Origin: Christiangramia echinicola DSM 19838
Lineage (GTDB): Bacteria > Bacteroidota > Bacteroidia > Flavobacteriales > Flavobacteriaceae
Length of the DNA stretch: 64,000 bases
Reading direction: 5' to 3'
Assembly (NCBI RefSeq): GCF_000423065.1
Contig: NZ_AUHG01000011.1
Location: 248,001-312,000 of the forward strand
Shown here piece after piece: positions 43,665 through 53,135 of this stretch. The position numbers were made by a program, and so were the translations under genes. Position 1 is the stretch's first letter, and the number at the start of each line of letters is the position of its first letter. The notes beneath the pieces were generated by a model. It did not search any database, was not told the DNA's origin, and was given only the letters and a program-made list of their open reading frames with translations.

Positions 43665-44041
43665 TAATTGCGATAATATTCCAGGCTAAAACAGCATAGA
43701 ATTCCCAGCGTATAAGCTAGTAGATCCCAAATAGAAAAGCTACTACCTAGAATGATCATCACCACTTCAGGCGGCTGATACTGCATAACTTTTACGATAT
43801 TGATCATCTGGAAGAATTCCACCGCAAATGAGAAAAGCAATACAATAATAAGTGCTTTCAGAATAGAGAATCTGAAGATGGCCATCAAAAAACAGTAGAG
43901 TAGGATCACTACAAGAAAATCACCGAGATAAGGACGAATAAAATCGTCTGTAATATACTTCGCGATCATAATCTCGACGATTAGTAAAACCACAAATCCC
44001 AGTATATAATAGTGTTTTCTGTTCCTTTTTAATTTCAGCAT
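43643..44041 (-). CDS. DUF2809-family membrane protein
   Basis: The protein of about 132 residues (I start at M 44041, MLKLKRNRKHYYI; the longer start 44095 adds 18 residues) has about four hydrophobic helices. The DDFIRPYLGDFLVVILLYCF motif is typical of DUF2809, an uncharacterised inner-membrane family. The family often sits near transport and envelope genes. Its 3' end overlaps the convergent enzyme gene. It is the last gene of the CreD-containing operon. Confidence 0.75.
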   Translation of the reverse strand: MLKLKRNRKHYYILGFVVLLIVEIMIAKYITDDFIRPYLGDFLVVILLYCFLMAIFRFSILKALIIVLLFSFAVEFFQMINIVKVMQYQPPEVVMIILGSSFSIWDLLAYTLGILCCFSLEYYRNYYSALST

Positions 44042-44100
44042 ATATTCAAATAAAGAGGCAGTAATCAGGCTGCCTCCTTTTATAACATTATCCAATTAAT

Positions 44101-45471
44101 TTAATAATTATTCCAGTCTATTTTACGTGAGGCATACATCACACCTGCAAGAATCATAAACAAACCTATACTTCCAACAAGTAAGGCATAGCTTTCCAGT
44201 TGAATGATAATATAAATGAATGAATAAAGGGCTAAAAGTGAAGTTCCGATAAATAATGGAAATTTCCAGCCTGCGAGAATACTTTTTGAATAAAGGCTAA
44301 TCATGAGGATCACAGACATTCCGGCGATCAGGTATGCTTTTAGAAAACTACTATGTTCAGAAATTGAGATCAATAAAGTATAAAACATGACCAGTCCCAA
44401 GCCTAACATAAGATATTGGAAGGGATGTATTGGGATCTTGCTAATTGTTTGTATCAGGAAGAATAGGAGGAAGGTGAGTCCAATCACCAGAAATCCATAT
44501 TTTGTGGCACGTTCACTTTTCTGATATTCATCTACTGGCACCATTAGATTTACACCAAAAGCATATTCGGTTAGATCTGGCAGATAATTTTCGAATACCT
44601 GAGGGAATGGTCTATTAATGTCTAAAATCTTCCATTTAGCATTAAAACCGGTTTCAGTTATTTTATCTTCATTATAAGGCAGAAAGTTACCTTTAAAACT
44701 ATTCGTTTTCCAGTCTGATTTCATTATTGCTTCGGTAGTCTTACCTATAGGAACAAATGAAATTTCAGAACTTCCGTTAATGGAAACCTTCATCTTGAAT
44801 TCTAGTGGTATATTCTTGTTAATTTCAATTTCTGCAAGCGCTTCGCTTTCCATGAGATACAGTTCTTTACCAGTAAGTGACTTTCGATCCTGCGTTTGAT
44901 ATTTAGTAGAAAATGAATACTTCTCATCATTAAATTCAATATTCATCTGCTCATTCACACCTTTAAGATTGGAAGTATTAAATATGATCTTTGCTTTTTT
45001 CCATAAAAAATTCTCTTCCGGAATATCTTCATTCTGTAGGGCTGAGATTGAAAAAACTCCCTTAAACTCAGAGGTACTTTTATAGACGACAGTTTTATAG
45101 ATTCCGCGCTTTTTCATTTCGGGATCTATGTTGGAGTTTATTTTCAGCTCATGAGGAAACAGGTAGAGATGTTTGATTTCTTCAATACTTTCCGTCGTTA
45201 TTCCATTGTCCGAATTAGTGATCTGTTTCTCTCGAAAATAGCGATATGGGATCTTAAGTACAGGGCCGTAGATCGTAACGGCTTCTCCCCATTTATCGTT
45301 AATTTCGGTTACTATAGACTGTTGTCTTTCTGATCTTTCTTTAATAAGATCTTCTACCATGGCTAGTGGAATTAGCAGTACGAGGGTTAGAACCCCGATG
45401 GTGAACATTCGCGCTGTGATTGAGTTCTTTAACCAGCGCGCTATCTTATTGGCATTTGATTCTTTGTTCAT
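44101..45471 (-). CDS. creD: CreD-like inner-membrane protein
   Basis: Starting at ATG 45471 (456 aa; the upstream in-frame ATG at 45519 adds 16 residues), the protein has one N-terminal membrane helix, a periplasmic domain of about 250 residues (VYGPVLKIPYRY opening), then six C-terminal helices (YGFLVIGLTFLLFFLIQTI, FQYLMLGLGLVMFY). The layout matches CreD, an envelope-stress protein that in Proteobacteria is controlled by CreBC. Here it sits with a winged-helix regulator and small membrane proteins, the usual arrangement in Flavobacteriia as I recall. Confidence 0.9.
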   Translation of the reverse strand: MNKESNANKIARWLKNSITARMFTIGVLTLVLLIPLAMVEDLIKERSERQQSIVTEINDKWGEAVTIYGPVLKIPYRYFREKQITNSDNGITTESIEEIKHLYLFPHELKINSNIDPEMKKRGIYKTVVYKSTSEFKGVFSISALQNEDIPEENFLWKKAKIIFNTSNLKGVNEQMNIEFNDEKYSFSTKYQTQDRKSLTGKELYLMESEALAEIEINKNIPLEFKMKVSINGSSEISFVPIGKTTEAIMKSDWKTNSFKGNFLPYNEDKITETGFNAKWKILDINRPFPQVFENYLPDLTEYAFGVNLMVPVDEYQKSERATKYGFLVIGLTFLLFFLIQTISKIPIHPFQYLMLGLGLVMFYTLLISISEHSSFLKAYLIAGMSVILMISLYSKSILAGWKFPLFIGTSLLALYSFIYIIIQLESYALLVGSIGLFMILAGVMYASRKIDWNNY

Positions 45472-45499
45472 TTTTTTGATTTTTAATGATGAATAATGA

Positions 45500-46270
45500 T
45501 TACGATCTGGCAGGTACATGGTTCAAAGACCTTATTTCCTTCTGGTATGCCGAAGGAAGAAGCAGTGATTTAAGTATCCAGTCCAGTTTCAAATTTCTGC
45601 TCATCTTATAGACCATGATACCTGGATGTAAAAGAGACAGTCTTCTGAAAGCCATAAGTTGCCTAACCTTTTTCGGCGTGATGAGGATCTGAGTTTCAAT
45701 TAGCAATCTATACCGAAACCAACCAAGGTGTTGGCGATATTGCTTGTAGAGGGCTTTAGAAAATTCGCCATAGTGAAGATGTTGTTCCAGATGATTTTTT
45801 CTCATTAGGACGAATTGTTCAAAGCTTTCCGGAAGATCTTTAATTTGCATACGGTGACCAACTCTATAGAATACATCAAAGATTTCGTGCTTTTCCAAAA
45901 GACTCAAAGGTCTTTCCAATGCCTCGTAAGACCTTATGGAATAATCTATAAGCATAAATAGAACATCCCGGTAAGCCCAGTCTGGAATATTTCGTCCACG
46001 ACTGGATTCGACCGAACCATGTATCTTATTAATATTTTCAATCGCCTTTACTGCCTCATCTTGTGTGGAAAAAACAATTTTACGGGCATAACTTACGGTA
46101 GAGAACAGTCTGTCTAATGGATCCTGAGGAAGTCTGCCGGTATAGAACAACCAGTCTACCGCCCGGTTCAAAGCGAACTCGGCAGAGGCCCCGGCAAATA
46201 TGAAGAGGATAGTATCGCTCTTTCCCCAGATCTCTCGAACAATAGAGTTTTCTTTTACAAAATATTCCAT
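45500..46270 (-). CDS. DUF2236/MpaB-like oxygenase-family protein
   Basis: The 256-residue soluble protein opens with VREIWGKSDTILFIFAGASAEFALN, where a WG.....L..G..A motif fits the MpaB/DUF2236 family. A central helical region has DWAYRDVLFMLIDYS. Fungal MpaB is an oxygenase in mycophenolic acid synthesis; bacterial members are unknown. The histidines expected for heme or iron are not obvious to me. It lies between two membrane-protein genes of the CreD operon. Confidence 0.65.
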   Translation of the reverse strand: MEYFVKENSIVREIWGKSDTILFIFAGASAEFALNRAVDWLFYTGRLPQDPLDRLFSTVSYARKIVFSTQDEAVKAIENINKIHGSVESSRGRNIPDWAYRDVLFMLIDYSIRSYEALERPLSLLEKHEIFDVFYRVGHRMQIKDLPESFEQFVLMRKNHLEQHLHYGEFSKALYKQYRQHLGWFRYRLLIETQILITPKKVRQLMAFRRLSLLHPGIMVYKMSRNLKLDWILKSLLLPSAYQKEIRSLNHVPARS

Positions 46271-46279
46271 AATACGATT

Positions 46280-46564
46280 TTAACTTCCTGCGAATGGAGA
46301 TCCTAAGATTCCTACGGATAATTCAGCCCAGATCACAAATAAAACAAAGAGAATTACTGCACAGGCGATGATCCTGCTCTTTAATGTCTTGAATTTAATC
46401 AGGGCGAAATTGATGGCAAGTCCGGTAAGAAATAGCAGGATTCCCATGATTAAAAAATCTGATCCGGTCCAGTTCACCTCTTCAGAAACCTGCATTCCAA
46501 TAAAAGGGATCAAAAGAATGCCGACAACGACCATCAGGATTATTGACAAATTTTCAGTTTTCAT
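46280..46564 (-). CDS. Small three-helix membrane protein
   Basis: The 94-residue protein has three hydrophobic helices (ILMVVVGILLIPFIGMQV, FLIMGILLFLTGLAINFALI, ACAVILFVLFVIWAEL). No motif was recognised. It is co-directional with its neighbours, nine bp before the DUF2236 gene. Confidence 0.6.
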   Translation of the reverse strand: MKTENLSIILMVVVGILLIPFIGMQVSEEVNWTGSDFLIMGILLFLTGLAINFALIKFKTLKSRIIACAVILFVLFVIWAELSVGILGSPFAGS

Positions 46565-46649
46565 GATTTAAGTTAATTAGTTAGACTGTTAAGTACTTTG
46601 AAATACAAAGTAGATTGATAAAAAAATAATTATTGTTTCATTAATAAAA

Positions 46650-46961
46650 TTAGATGTTTAGATCATTTTTCGCATTGAGTAATTTCTCAAGTGCATCAAG
46701 ATGTTCCTTAAAAGCTTTTCTTCCTTTATCTGAAGCTATATACCTTGTATTCGGTTTTCTATCTATAAATGACTTCTCCACCGTAATATAATGCTGCTTT
46801 TCCAGGGCTTTGGTATGACTGGCGATGTTACCATCTGTCGCACCTAATAGCTCCTTCAGCGTTTTAAAGTCTACATGATCATTTACCATTAATACGCTCA
46901 TAATTCCGAGACGGATTCTATGGTCAAAAGCTTTATTTATATTGCTTATAATATTCTTCAT
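46650..46961 (-). CDS. Winged-helix transcriptional regulator (HTH_34/MarR-like)
   Basis: The 103-residue protein is a single winged helix: FDHRIRLGIMSVLMVNDHVDFKTLKELLGATDGNIASHTKALEKQHYI is the core helix-turn-helix region, then a wing with DRKPNTRYIASDKGRKAF. It overlaps the membrane protein gene upstream by four bases (ATGA). In this phylum it normally controls the neighbouring CreD-type genes; the ligand is unknown. Confidence 0.85.
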   Translation of the reverse strand: MKNIISNINKAFDHRIRLGIMSVLMVNDHVDFKTLKELLGATDGNIASHTKALEKQHYITVEKSFIDRKPNTRYIASDKGRKAFKEHLDALEKLLNAKNDLNI

Positions 46962-47602
46962 TCAGCAGTTTTTCTTTCATATTTATTATGCATCCAGATG
47001 CCGTAAATAATATGAAAGAGCCCGAATCCAACAGCCCAGAAATAAATTCCGAAACCTATGAACTGTGTAGCAATTAAGCCAAGGATCACGTTTGCATAGC
47101 CAAGGCCTTTGAGATCTGCAAAGGTATATTTACTTCCGTGAATTAAAGCCAGTCCGTAATAAATAAGCATAGCGGGGGCAATTAAGCCAATAATCCCGTA
47201 TTGCAATAGCACCAGGCAGAAAATTCCGCCCGCTGCAAGGGGAGTAAAGAAATTTATAAGCAGTCTTTTACTGGTAGCATCCCAAATCTTCTGATCATTT
47301 TTTCTCGCTTTACGAGTAGTTAGAAAAATGGCCGTTCCAATTGCCAGGATAAGGACGGCTATAGCCAGAAGAATTAGTTGTTGCGCGAGATCAGAATTAA
47401 GGTTTGATGCTGAATATGAATTATAGTCACCGTTATAAACTGAATTATTCTCTCTTAGAATTATTTTAGCAAAGACGGCACCCATGATGGCGTATATGCC
47501 AGCAAAGACTCCGGCAAGGCCACTAAGGGAAATAAATCGTGATGAACGATTCATCATACTTTTGATATCAGCTAGATCCTGAAGATACTTTTCGTTTTCC
47601 AT
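46958..47602 (-). CDS. Multi-spanning membrane protein paired with the regulator
   Basis: The 214-residue protein has six hydrophobic helices and a soluble N-terminal helix (LADIKSMMNRSSRFISLSG). No enzyme motif was seen. The ATGA overlap with the regulator gene shows a two-gene unit, so it may be the membrane sensor or regulatory partner of the regulator. Confidence 0.7.
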   Translation of the reverse strand: MENEKYLQDLADIKSMMNRSSRFISLSGLAGVFAGIYAIMGAVFAKIILRENNSVYNGDYNSYSASNLNSDLAQQLILLAIAVLILAIGTAIFLTTRKARKNDQKIWDATSKRLLINFFTPLAAGGIFCLVLLQYGIIGLIAPAMLIYYGLALIHGSKYTFADLKGLGYANVILGLIATQFIGFGIYFWAVGFGLFHIIYGIWMHNKYERKTAE

Positions 47603-47723
47603 TTTAAAGTACTTTGAAAAACAAAGTAAAACAAAATAATTCTAATATTAGATCAAAATTGAATTAAATTCTGGGATAAGGTAGTTTCCGTGATAATTCC
47701 GACCTTTATAAAAATAATTACTC

Positions 47724-48554
47724 ATGAAGAATCGATTCTTTATTTTCTTCCTGCTGTTCATGCAGGCCACCCTTTACAGTCAGCAATTGGAATTAATGAC
47801 CTACAATATTAAATATGCCAATGAGAATGATGGTGAAAACAGCTGGTCTAATCGCCAGGACTGGATCACATATCAGATAAAATTCTATGAACCAGATATT
47901 CTTGGGGTTCAGGAGGCTGTCATTATGCAAATCGACCATTTTTCTACAAATATGCCACAATATAAATATGTAGGTATCGGTAGAGAAGGGGAGAATAAGG
48001 GTGAGTTCAGTGCTATTTTATATAATAAAGATAAGTTTGAAGTTCTTCATAATAAAACCTTCTGGCTATCAGAAACTCCTGCTGAAATTAGCAAAGGCTG
48101 GGATGCAGCTTTTAACCGAGTATGCACGTATGCTTTATTTCAGAATATGGAAACCCAGGAAAAATTCTATGTTTTCAATACACATTTTGATCATGTAGGT
48201 AAAGAAGCAAGAATGAATAGCACCAGGCTTATCATTCGGAAAATAAAAGAACTTAACAAAGAAGATCTACCTGTGTTTTTAATGGGAGATTTTAACCTTG
48301 GGCCAGATTCTGAAGGGATTCAACTATTATCTGGTTATCTTGACAAGTCCAGGGAAAAAGCTGAAATAAGCTTCGGCCCGGAGGGTACATTTAATGGGTA
48401 TAATTTTAATGAACCTGTGAATCGCAGGATCGATTATATTTTCACCAACAATAAAGTGAAGGTTAAGAAATATGCGGTGCTCACCGATTCTAAAGAGCTG
48501 CGTTACCCATCAGACCATTTCCCGGTGATGATCATCGCTGAATTTAAGAATTAA
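47724..48554 (+). CDS. Exported endonuclease/exonuclease/phosphatase-family protein
   Basis: The 276-residue protein has a signal peptide (MKNRFFIFFLLFMQATLYSQQ) and the EEP fold: LMTYNIKYANEND, GVQEAV with the metal-binding Glu, LMGDFNLGPDSEG, and the catalytic end SDHFPVMII. Family members include sphingomyelinases, nucleases and inositol phosphatases; the substrate here is unknown. A signal peptide without further anchoring suggests a periplasmic or secreted enzyme. Confidence 0.88.
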   Translation: MKNRFFIFFLLFMQATLYSQQLELMTYNIKYANENDGENSWSNRQDWITYQIKFYEPDILGVQEAVIMQIDHFSTNMPQYKYVGIGREGENKGEFSAILYNKDKFEVLHNKTFWLSETPAEISKGWDAAFNRVCTYALFQNMETQEKFYVFNTHFDHVGKEARMNSTRLIIRKIKELNKEDLPVFLMGDFNLGPDSEGIQLLSGYLDKSREKAEISFGPEGTFNGYNFNEPVNRRIDYIFTNNKVKVKKYAVLTDSKELRYPSDHFPVMIIAEFKN

Positions 48555-48556
48555 AA

Positions 48557-48585
48557 AAAAGCCCCGACTAATCGGGGGCTTTTTG
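48557..48585. terminator. Bidirectional terminator
   Basis: AAAAGCCCCGA/TCGGGGGCTTTT with a short loop lies between the two convergent genes, with A and T runs on both sides. Confidence 0.85.
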
Positions 48586-48602
48586 ATGAAAGAAGCTTTT
48601 TT

Positions 48603-50528
48603 CTAAGCTTCGGGTTCTTTATTTTTTTGCGCCAATTCTATCATGATGCCTATTTCTTTAAGTAGCTTTTCATTGTTTCCGCTATAACCAACTTTCTTAA
48701 AATTGATCATTCCATCTGGTCCAATGATTATCTTGGTAGGAATTCCCTTGATCCCATATTCTGAAACCACGGTAAAATCCCGGCTTCCTTCTGCTACCGG
48801 TTCATCCATGAGCACATGAAAATCATAGTCATTTTCCTCGATAAAATTCGTTACCTTCTCAATGCGATCTTCACCGGTTTCCCAGGTATTTACAAAAAGA
48901 AATTCTACATTCTCATTATTAGCAAATTTATCAATCGCCTTTTGCATACCAGGAAAAGACATTTTACAAGGTCCACACCAGGTAGCCCAGAAATCAAGGA
49001 TCACAGTTTTTCCTTTCAATGAGCTAAGTTCAATTTCATTTCCCTTCAGATCTTTCAATTGAAAAGACGGCGCCTCTTCACTGAGCATATTTTTCTCAAG
49101 TTCAGTGCGTGTGTTCTGTAGGGCTTTCTCTTCTATACCGGCGAGGTAAGTTTCAAAATTTTCAGAATTGTCATTTTTAGCGTATGCCGTTTTAAGATAA
49201 TCCTGCATCTCTGCATCAGCGCGATTATCTACCATAAATTCCTCGGCTTTTTCCTGAGCCAGGTTGTATTGTTCAGCTTCCAGAAGATATTTTACATAGC
49301 GAGTGGTCATATCTGACCCGGAATTTTCAGTCAAAGCGTTTTTCTGTGTTTCAATAGCGCCTTGTAGATCCCCCTGTTTATGTAGTATATACGCATAGGT
49401 GTCAGCATATATGCTTTCCCTGGATTTTAACGATTTGTCAAATTGTTTCCTGGAAAAAAAGTCTGGCTTATTCTCATAGTTTCCCAGGGATTCCTGTATT
49501 AATTTCAAAGATCTTTGAGAAAATTCAGCTGCTTTCTCCAGGTTCTCATCTTCCTGAGCCATAGTCCATGCAGTATTGTTGAATAGACTGGCTTTTATAT
49601 CTAAATCATCCATTTTAGCCACATATTCATTAAAAGCTTTCCAGTCCTTTTCATTGACGTAGCCATCTGCAATTAAACGGAGCATAGTATTCCTAAAGTA
49701 ATTCTTAGCACCTATATTCTCTTCGTATTGATTGAAATACCTTAATTTTTCCTGCTGGTCTTTCGCTTGAAATACCTTAATCATCAGGTCTCTTTGCGCC
49801 AGCTTACTTTTGGAATATTTTTCTATTGCAATTTTATTTATCGAGTCACTTTCCTTTTCAGCCCCTTTATGGTCATAGAGATAAAATAAAGCCTCATACT
49901 CCTCTGCGGTAAGAGAATCTTTTTTTGAATAATAGGCTATACGTTCATCGATATAAGATTGGCCTTTTTCTCTATTGGTTCTCATTAAAACATTTGAATA
50001 ATCCACTTCAAATTCTGAAACAAGTTCAGGATTTTTCTCCAGGTCTTTTTCTATCATAGCCAGAGCAGAATCTTTATCAATTTTTACATTGAACTGTTCA
50101 GAAGCCCCGGCATAATAGATTCCTTTGGCGGCTCCCGCTCCTTTTATTTCTTTACCATTTTCATCATACAAAGAGATCACATATCCTTTTTGGTCATTTG
50201 CCTCATAAACATCTCCATTCTTGAAATTAAAAGCGATTGCCTGGACACTATCCGGAATTTGAAGAATGGCGTTATGTATACCTGCAGAATCCCTGAATTC
50301 TATATCGGCAGGATACTTCGTAGCGTTTAAAAGATAGTTTACGGTGGTTTCGGTTTCGTCACTGGTCTCACCGGAATACTTGATATTAATGGTTTCACCG
50401 GGTTGAGGTTTGGATTTCGAAATGTACAGTTTTCCTATGTTCATTCCTGGATCTTCAGATTTTTCATCTTCACAGGACGAAAAAGACACAAGCATGGCTA
50501 GAACCAGTAATTGGGTGAAATTTCTCAT
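48603..50528 (-). CDS. TlpA-like thioredoxin-domain lipoprotein with TPR-like middle
   Basis: The 641-residue lipoprotein (MRNFTQLLVLAMLVSFSSC, Cys about 19) has an N-terminal beta-rich region, a long helical middle (TPR-like repeats, residues about 170-450), and a C-terminal thioredoxin domain with WATWCGPCK around residue 520 and GIPTKIIIGPDG. Both active-site cysteines are present. It probably reduces or tests disulfides of envelope proteins in the periplasm. No clear operon partner; the next gene is 104 bp away on the same strand. Confidence 0.85.
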   Translation of the reverse strand: MRNFTQLLVLAMLVSFSSCEDEKSEDPGMNIGKLYISKSKPQPGETINIKYSGETSDETETTVNYLLNATKYPADIEFRDSAGIHNAILQIPDSVQAIAFNFKNGDVYEANDQKGYVISLYDENGKEIKGAGAAKGIYYAGASEQFNVKIDKDSALAMIEKDLEKNPELVSEFEVDYSNVLMRTNREKGQSYIDERIAYYSKKDSLTAEEYEALFYLYDHKGAEKESDSINKIAIEKYSKSKLAQRDLMIKVFQAKDQQEKLRYFNQYEENIGAKNYFRNTMLRLIADGYVNEKDWKAFNEYVAKMDDLDIKASLFNNTAWTMAQEDENLEKAAEFSQRSLKLIQESLGNYENKPDFFSRKQFDKSLKSRESIYADTYAYILHKQGDLQGAIETQKNALTENSGSDMTTRYVKYLLEAEQYNLAQEKAEEFMVDNRADAEMQDYLKTAYAKNDNSENFETYLAGIEEKALQNTRTELEKNMLSEEAPSFQLKDLKGNEIELSSLKGKTVILDFWATWCGPCKMSFPGMQKAIDKFANNENVEFLFVNTWETGEDRIEKVTNFIEENDYDFHVLMDEPVAEGSRDFTVVSEYGIKGIPTKIIIGPDGMINFKKVGYSGNNEKLLKEIGIMIELAQKNKEPEA

Positions 50529-50632
50529 TTTAAGTTTAAGTATAGGTTATTATCCCTATAAAACTAAGGAAATGAAAAGTGTTTAAAGAATTTTAGGCTA
50601 AATAATCGATGACCAACGCTTAGGTGTGCAAA

Positions 50633-51487
50633 TTATTTCGCTACCCAAAGTGGAATCCGAAGCTTTCGGTCAAAAAGTTCATCGGTTACACTACCAACCA
50701 GGAGGGATGAAAATACGTTTCCACCTTTATCTGCAACCACTAAAAGATCTGCGCCTGCCTTTTCTGCCTCTATATTAAGTTTTTCAGCGACACTTGCATC
50801 CCGGCCCCGAATCACCTTAATATCACAATCGGTGATCTTATGCTTTTTAAGAAATTTCTCGAATTTATCCCTGGTATGTTTTTCTATTTTCGGGATCATT
50901 TCCTCTTTATTCAGGTAAGGAGTGAATTGAACAGGAACATTAAAAATATTTACAGCAGTAATATTTGCCCCCGTAGAATTGGCCAGCATTGAAGATAATT
51001 GAAATACTTTAGAAGATTCTTTAGAGAAATCTGTGCCTCCCCAGATGTTCTTCATGTTTATTTTTACATTATTCGGGACAGAAACTATATCACATTTTAG
51101 CAGCCTCATTAATTTATCTGAAACTATACCGGTTCCTTCATGATTTGATTTATTTCCAACCATGACCAGGTCGATCTCATACTTGTTAGCCACATAATTT
51201 ATAAGCGATTCGGTATATGGATCTTCAGAAATAAGCACTTCTGAAGGAGTATCAGTTTTAAAGTGGGTTGCCACCTTCTCATCCAGTTCTTCACTGATCA
51301 AAGTTTCAAGGTCTAATTCTTTTAATTGTTCCTGGAAGAGTTCTGAGATCTCATACTTCTTTATATTATGTACAAAATATACCTTTTTCGGATTTAATTG
51401 ATCCGATAAAAATGAAGCATATTGGATGAGGTCTGCATCTGTCGAGGTAAGGTCTAGAGCTACCAGGATCTTTTCTATATTTTTCAT
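50633..51487 (-). CDS. Tandem universal stress protein (UspA family)
   Basis: The 284-residue protein holds two UspA modules. The first starts EKILVALDLTSTDADLIQYA; the second ends IRGRDASVAEKLNIEAEKAGADLLVVADKGG, GSVTDELFDRK, IPLWVAK. The GxxG-9-GS nucleotide motif is altered, so ATP binding is doubtful. It is three bp after the BCCT gene, in an operon with a porin, and may respond to osmotic stress. Confidence 0.85.
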   Translation of the reverse strand: MKNIEKILVALDLTSTDADLIQYASFLSDQLNPKKVYFVHNIKKYEISELFQEQLKELDLETLISEELDEKVATHFKTDTPSEVLISEDPYTESLINYVANKYEIDLVMVGNKSNHEGTGIVSDKLMRLLKCDIVSVPNNVKINMKNIWGGTDFSKESSKVFQLSSMLANSTGANITAVNIFNVPVQFTPYLNKEEMIPKIEKHTRDKFEKFLKKHKITDCDIKVIRGRDASVAEKLNIEAEKAGADLLVVADKGGNVFSSLLVGSVTDELFDRKLRIPLWVAK

Positions 51488-51489
51488 AA

Positions 51490-53115
51490 TTATTCGGTTT
51501 TCTCTGATTTTTGAAAATTCCTTTTATTCACTATTTCTGAAACGATCTCTTCATAATTCTCCATCTGCTTTTCAGATTTCTTCTCTTCCATCTTCTTCAT
51601 GTCTTCTTTCAGGCCTTTATAGAGAGAATAGCACATGACGAGTAGAATTACTGCAAAGGGCAGACCGGTGACAATGGTGGCGGTTTGCAGTGCCTGCAGT
51701 CCACCTCCAATTAATAGTACTGCAGCTACAGTACCTTCGGTGACAGCCCAGAATATTCTTTGCCCTACAGGTGCATCTATTTTTCCTCCTGAAGTAAGAC
51801 TGTCTATTACCAGTGATCCGGAATCAGATGATGTTATAAAGAATCCTGCGATCAATAGAATCGCGACGATATTTATCACCATTGCTAATGGGTAATCCTG
51901 AAAAAAGACAAATAATGCTGTGGCAATATCATTATTTACGGCATTAGAAAGCACGTCATTCCCGCTCATGATCTGCTGGATCGCAGTACTACCAAAAGCA
52001 GACATCCAGAAGAAGGTTACCAGAGAAGGAACCAGTAATACTCCTAATATGAACTCTCTAATAGTTCTACCTTTTGAAATTCGCGCGATAAACATTCCCA
52101 CAAATGGAGACCATCCTATCCACCAGCCCCAGTAAAATACTGTCCAGTCGTTTTGCCAGGTTCCGCCATTATATGTTTCACTCCAGGTAGAAATTTCCAG
52201 AAAATTATATAAATAGCTTCCGGTATTTTCAACAAAAGATCTGAATATGAAAATTGTGGGTCCTAAGATCAATGCCAGTACGAGTAATACCACGGCAATT
52301 CTCATATTCCATTCACTTAATACCTTTACTCCTTTGTCTACACCTAAAACTACTGAACCCGTGGCGATTAAGGTAACCCCGGCAATTAAAAGTACCTGCG
52401 TTTGTATGCCGGCAGATATTCCAAACACATGATTTAAACCAGATGCGATCTGTTGAACCCCGAATCCCAGTGAAGTTGCGAGTCCGAAGAGTGTTGCAAG
52501 TACTGCGAAAATATCTATAATATCACCTGTTTTTCCATAGATACGATCACCCAGAAAAGGGTAAAAAATAGATCTGATAGTTAGAGGTAAACCACGTGAA
52601 TAGGTGAAATAAGCCAGTGAAAGTCCTACTAAAGCGTAAACCGCCCAGGCATGGAATCCCCAGTGTAAAAAGGTGAAATTCATAGCTTCTGTAGCTGCAG
52701 CTGCAGTTCCAGCTTCAGCCGTTGGAGGACTGTTGAAGTGCATTACGGGTTCTCCTACACCAAAGAACAATAGTCCAATCCCCATTCCGGCACTAAATAA
52801 CATGGCGAACCAGGAGACGGTCTTAAATTCTGTTTTAGCCTTAGGACCACCAATTTTTAAATTTCCGAATTTGCTGAATGCGAGATAGATCAGGAAGATC
52901 AGGAAAATGTTTATAGATAATATAAAGAACCAGTCGGCATTGCTGGCGACTTTAGTTTGAAGATCAACAAAGAAAGACTCTGCTCCTTCTTTAAAAATTA
53001 GCGTTAAAGCAATACTTATTATTATAAAAATAACTGAAGTGAAAAATACCGGGCCATTCACTTCCAGTCCAAATATTGACTTTTTTTCGTCGCTTCTTGT
53101 AACTTTTTCTGCCAT
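51490..53115 (-). CDS. BCCT-family compatible-solute transporter
   Basis: The 541-residue protein has twelve membrane helices. The glycine-rich stretch FSAGMGIGLLFFGVGEPVMHF in helix 3 region and the tryptophan-rich WGWWIGWSPFVG box are hallmarks of BCCT carriers for betaine, choline or carnitine. The C-terminal cytoplasmic tail (EDMKKMEEKKSEK) is charged, as in osmosensing BetP. The gene lies 20 bp after a porin gene and three bp before a universal stress gene. Confidence 0.93.
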   Translation of the reverse strand: MAEKVTRSDEKKSIFGLEVNGPVFFTSVIFIIISIALTLIFKEGAESFFVDLQTKVASNADWFFILSINIFLIFLIYLAFSKFGNLKIGGPKAKTEFKTVSWFAMLFSAGMGIGLLFFGVGEPVMHFNSPPTAEAGTAAAATEAMNFTFLHWGFHAWAVYALVGLSLAYFTYSRGLPLTIRSIFYPFLGDRIYGKTGDIIDIFAVLATLFGLATSLGFGVQQIASGLNHVFGISAGIQTQVLLIAGVTLIATGSVVLGVDKGVKVLSEWNMRIAVVLLVLALILGPTIFIFRSFVENTGSYLYNFLEISTWSETYNGGTWQNDWTVFYWGWWIGWSPFVGMFIARISKGRTIREFILGVLLVPSLVTFFWMSAFGSTAIQQIMSGNDVLSNAVNNDIATALFVFFQDYPLAMVINIVAILLIAGFFITSSDSGSLVIDSLTSGGKIDAPVGQRIFWAVTEGTVAAVLLIGGGLQALQTATIVTGLPFAVILLVMCYSLYKGLKEDMKKMEEKKSEKQMENYEEIVSEIVNKRNFQKSEKTE

Positions 53116-53135
53116 ATAATTTTTTTCAGATTAGT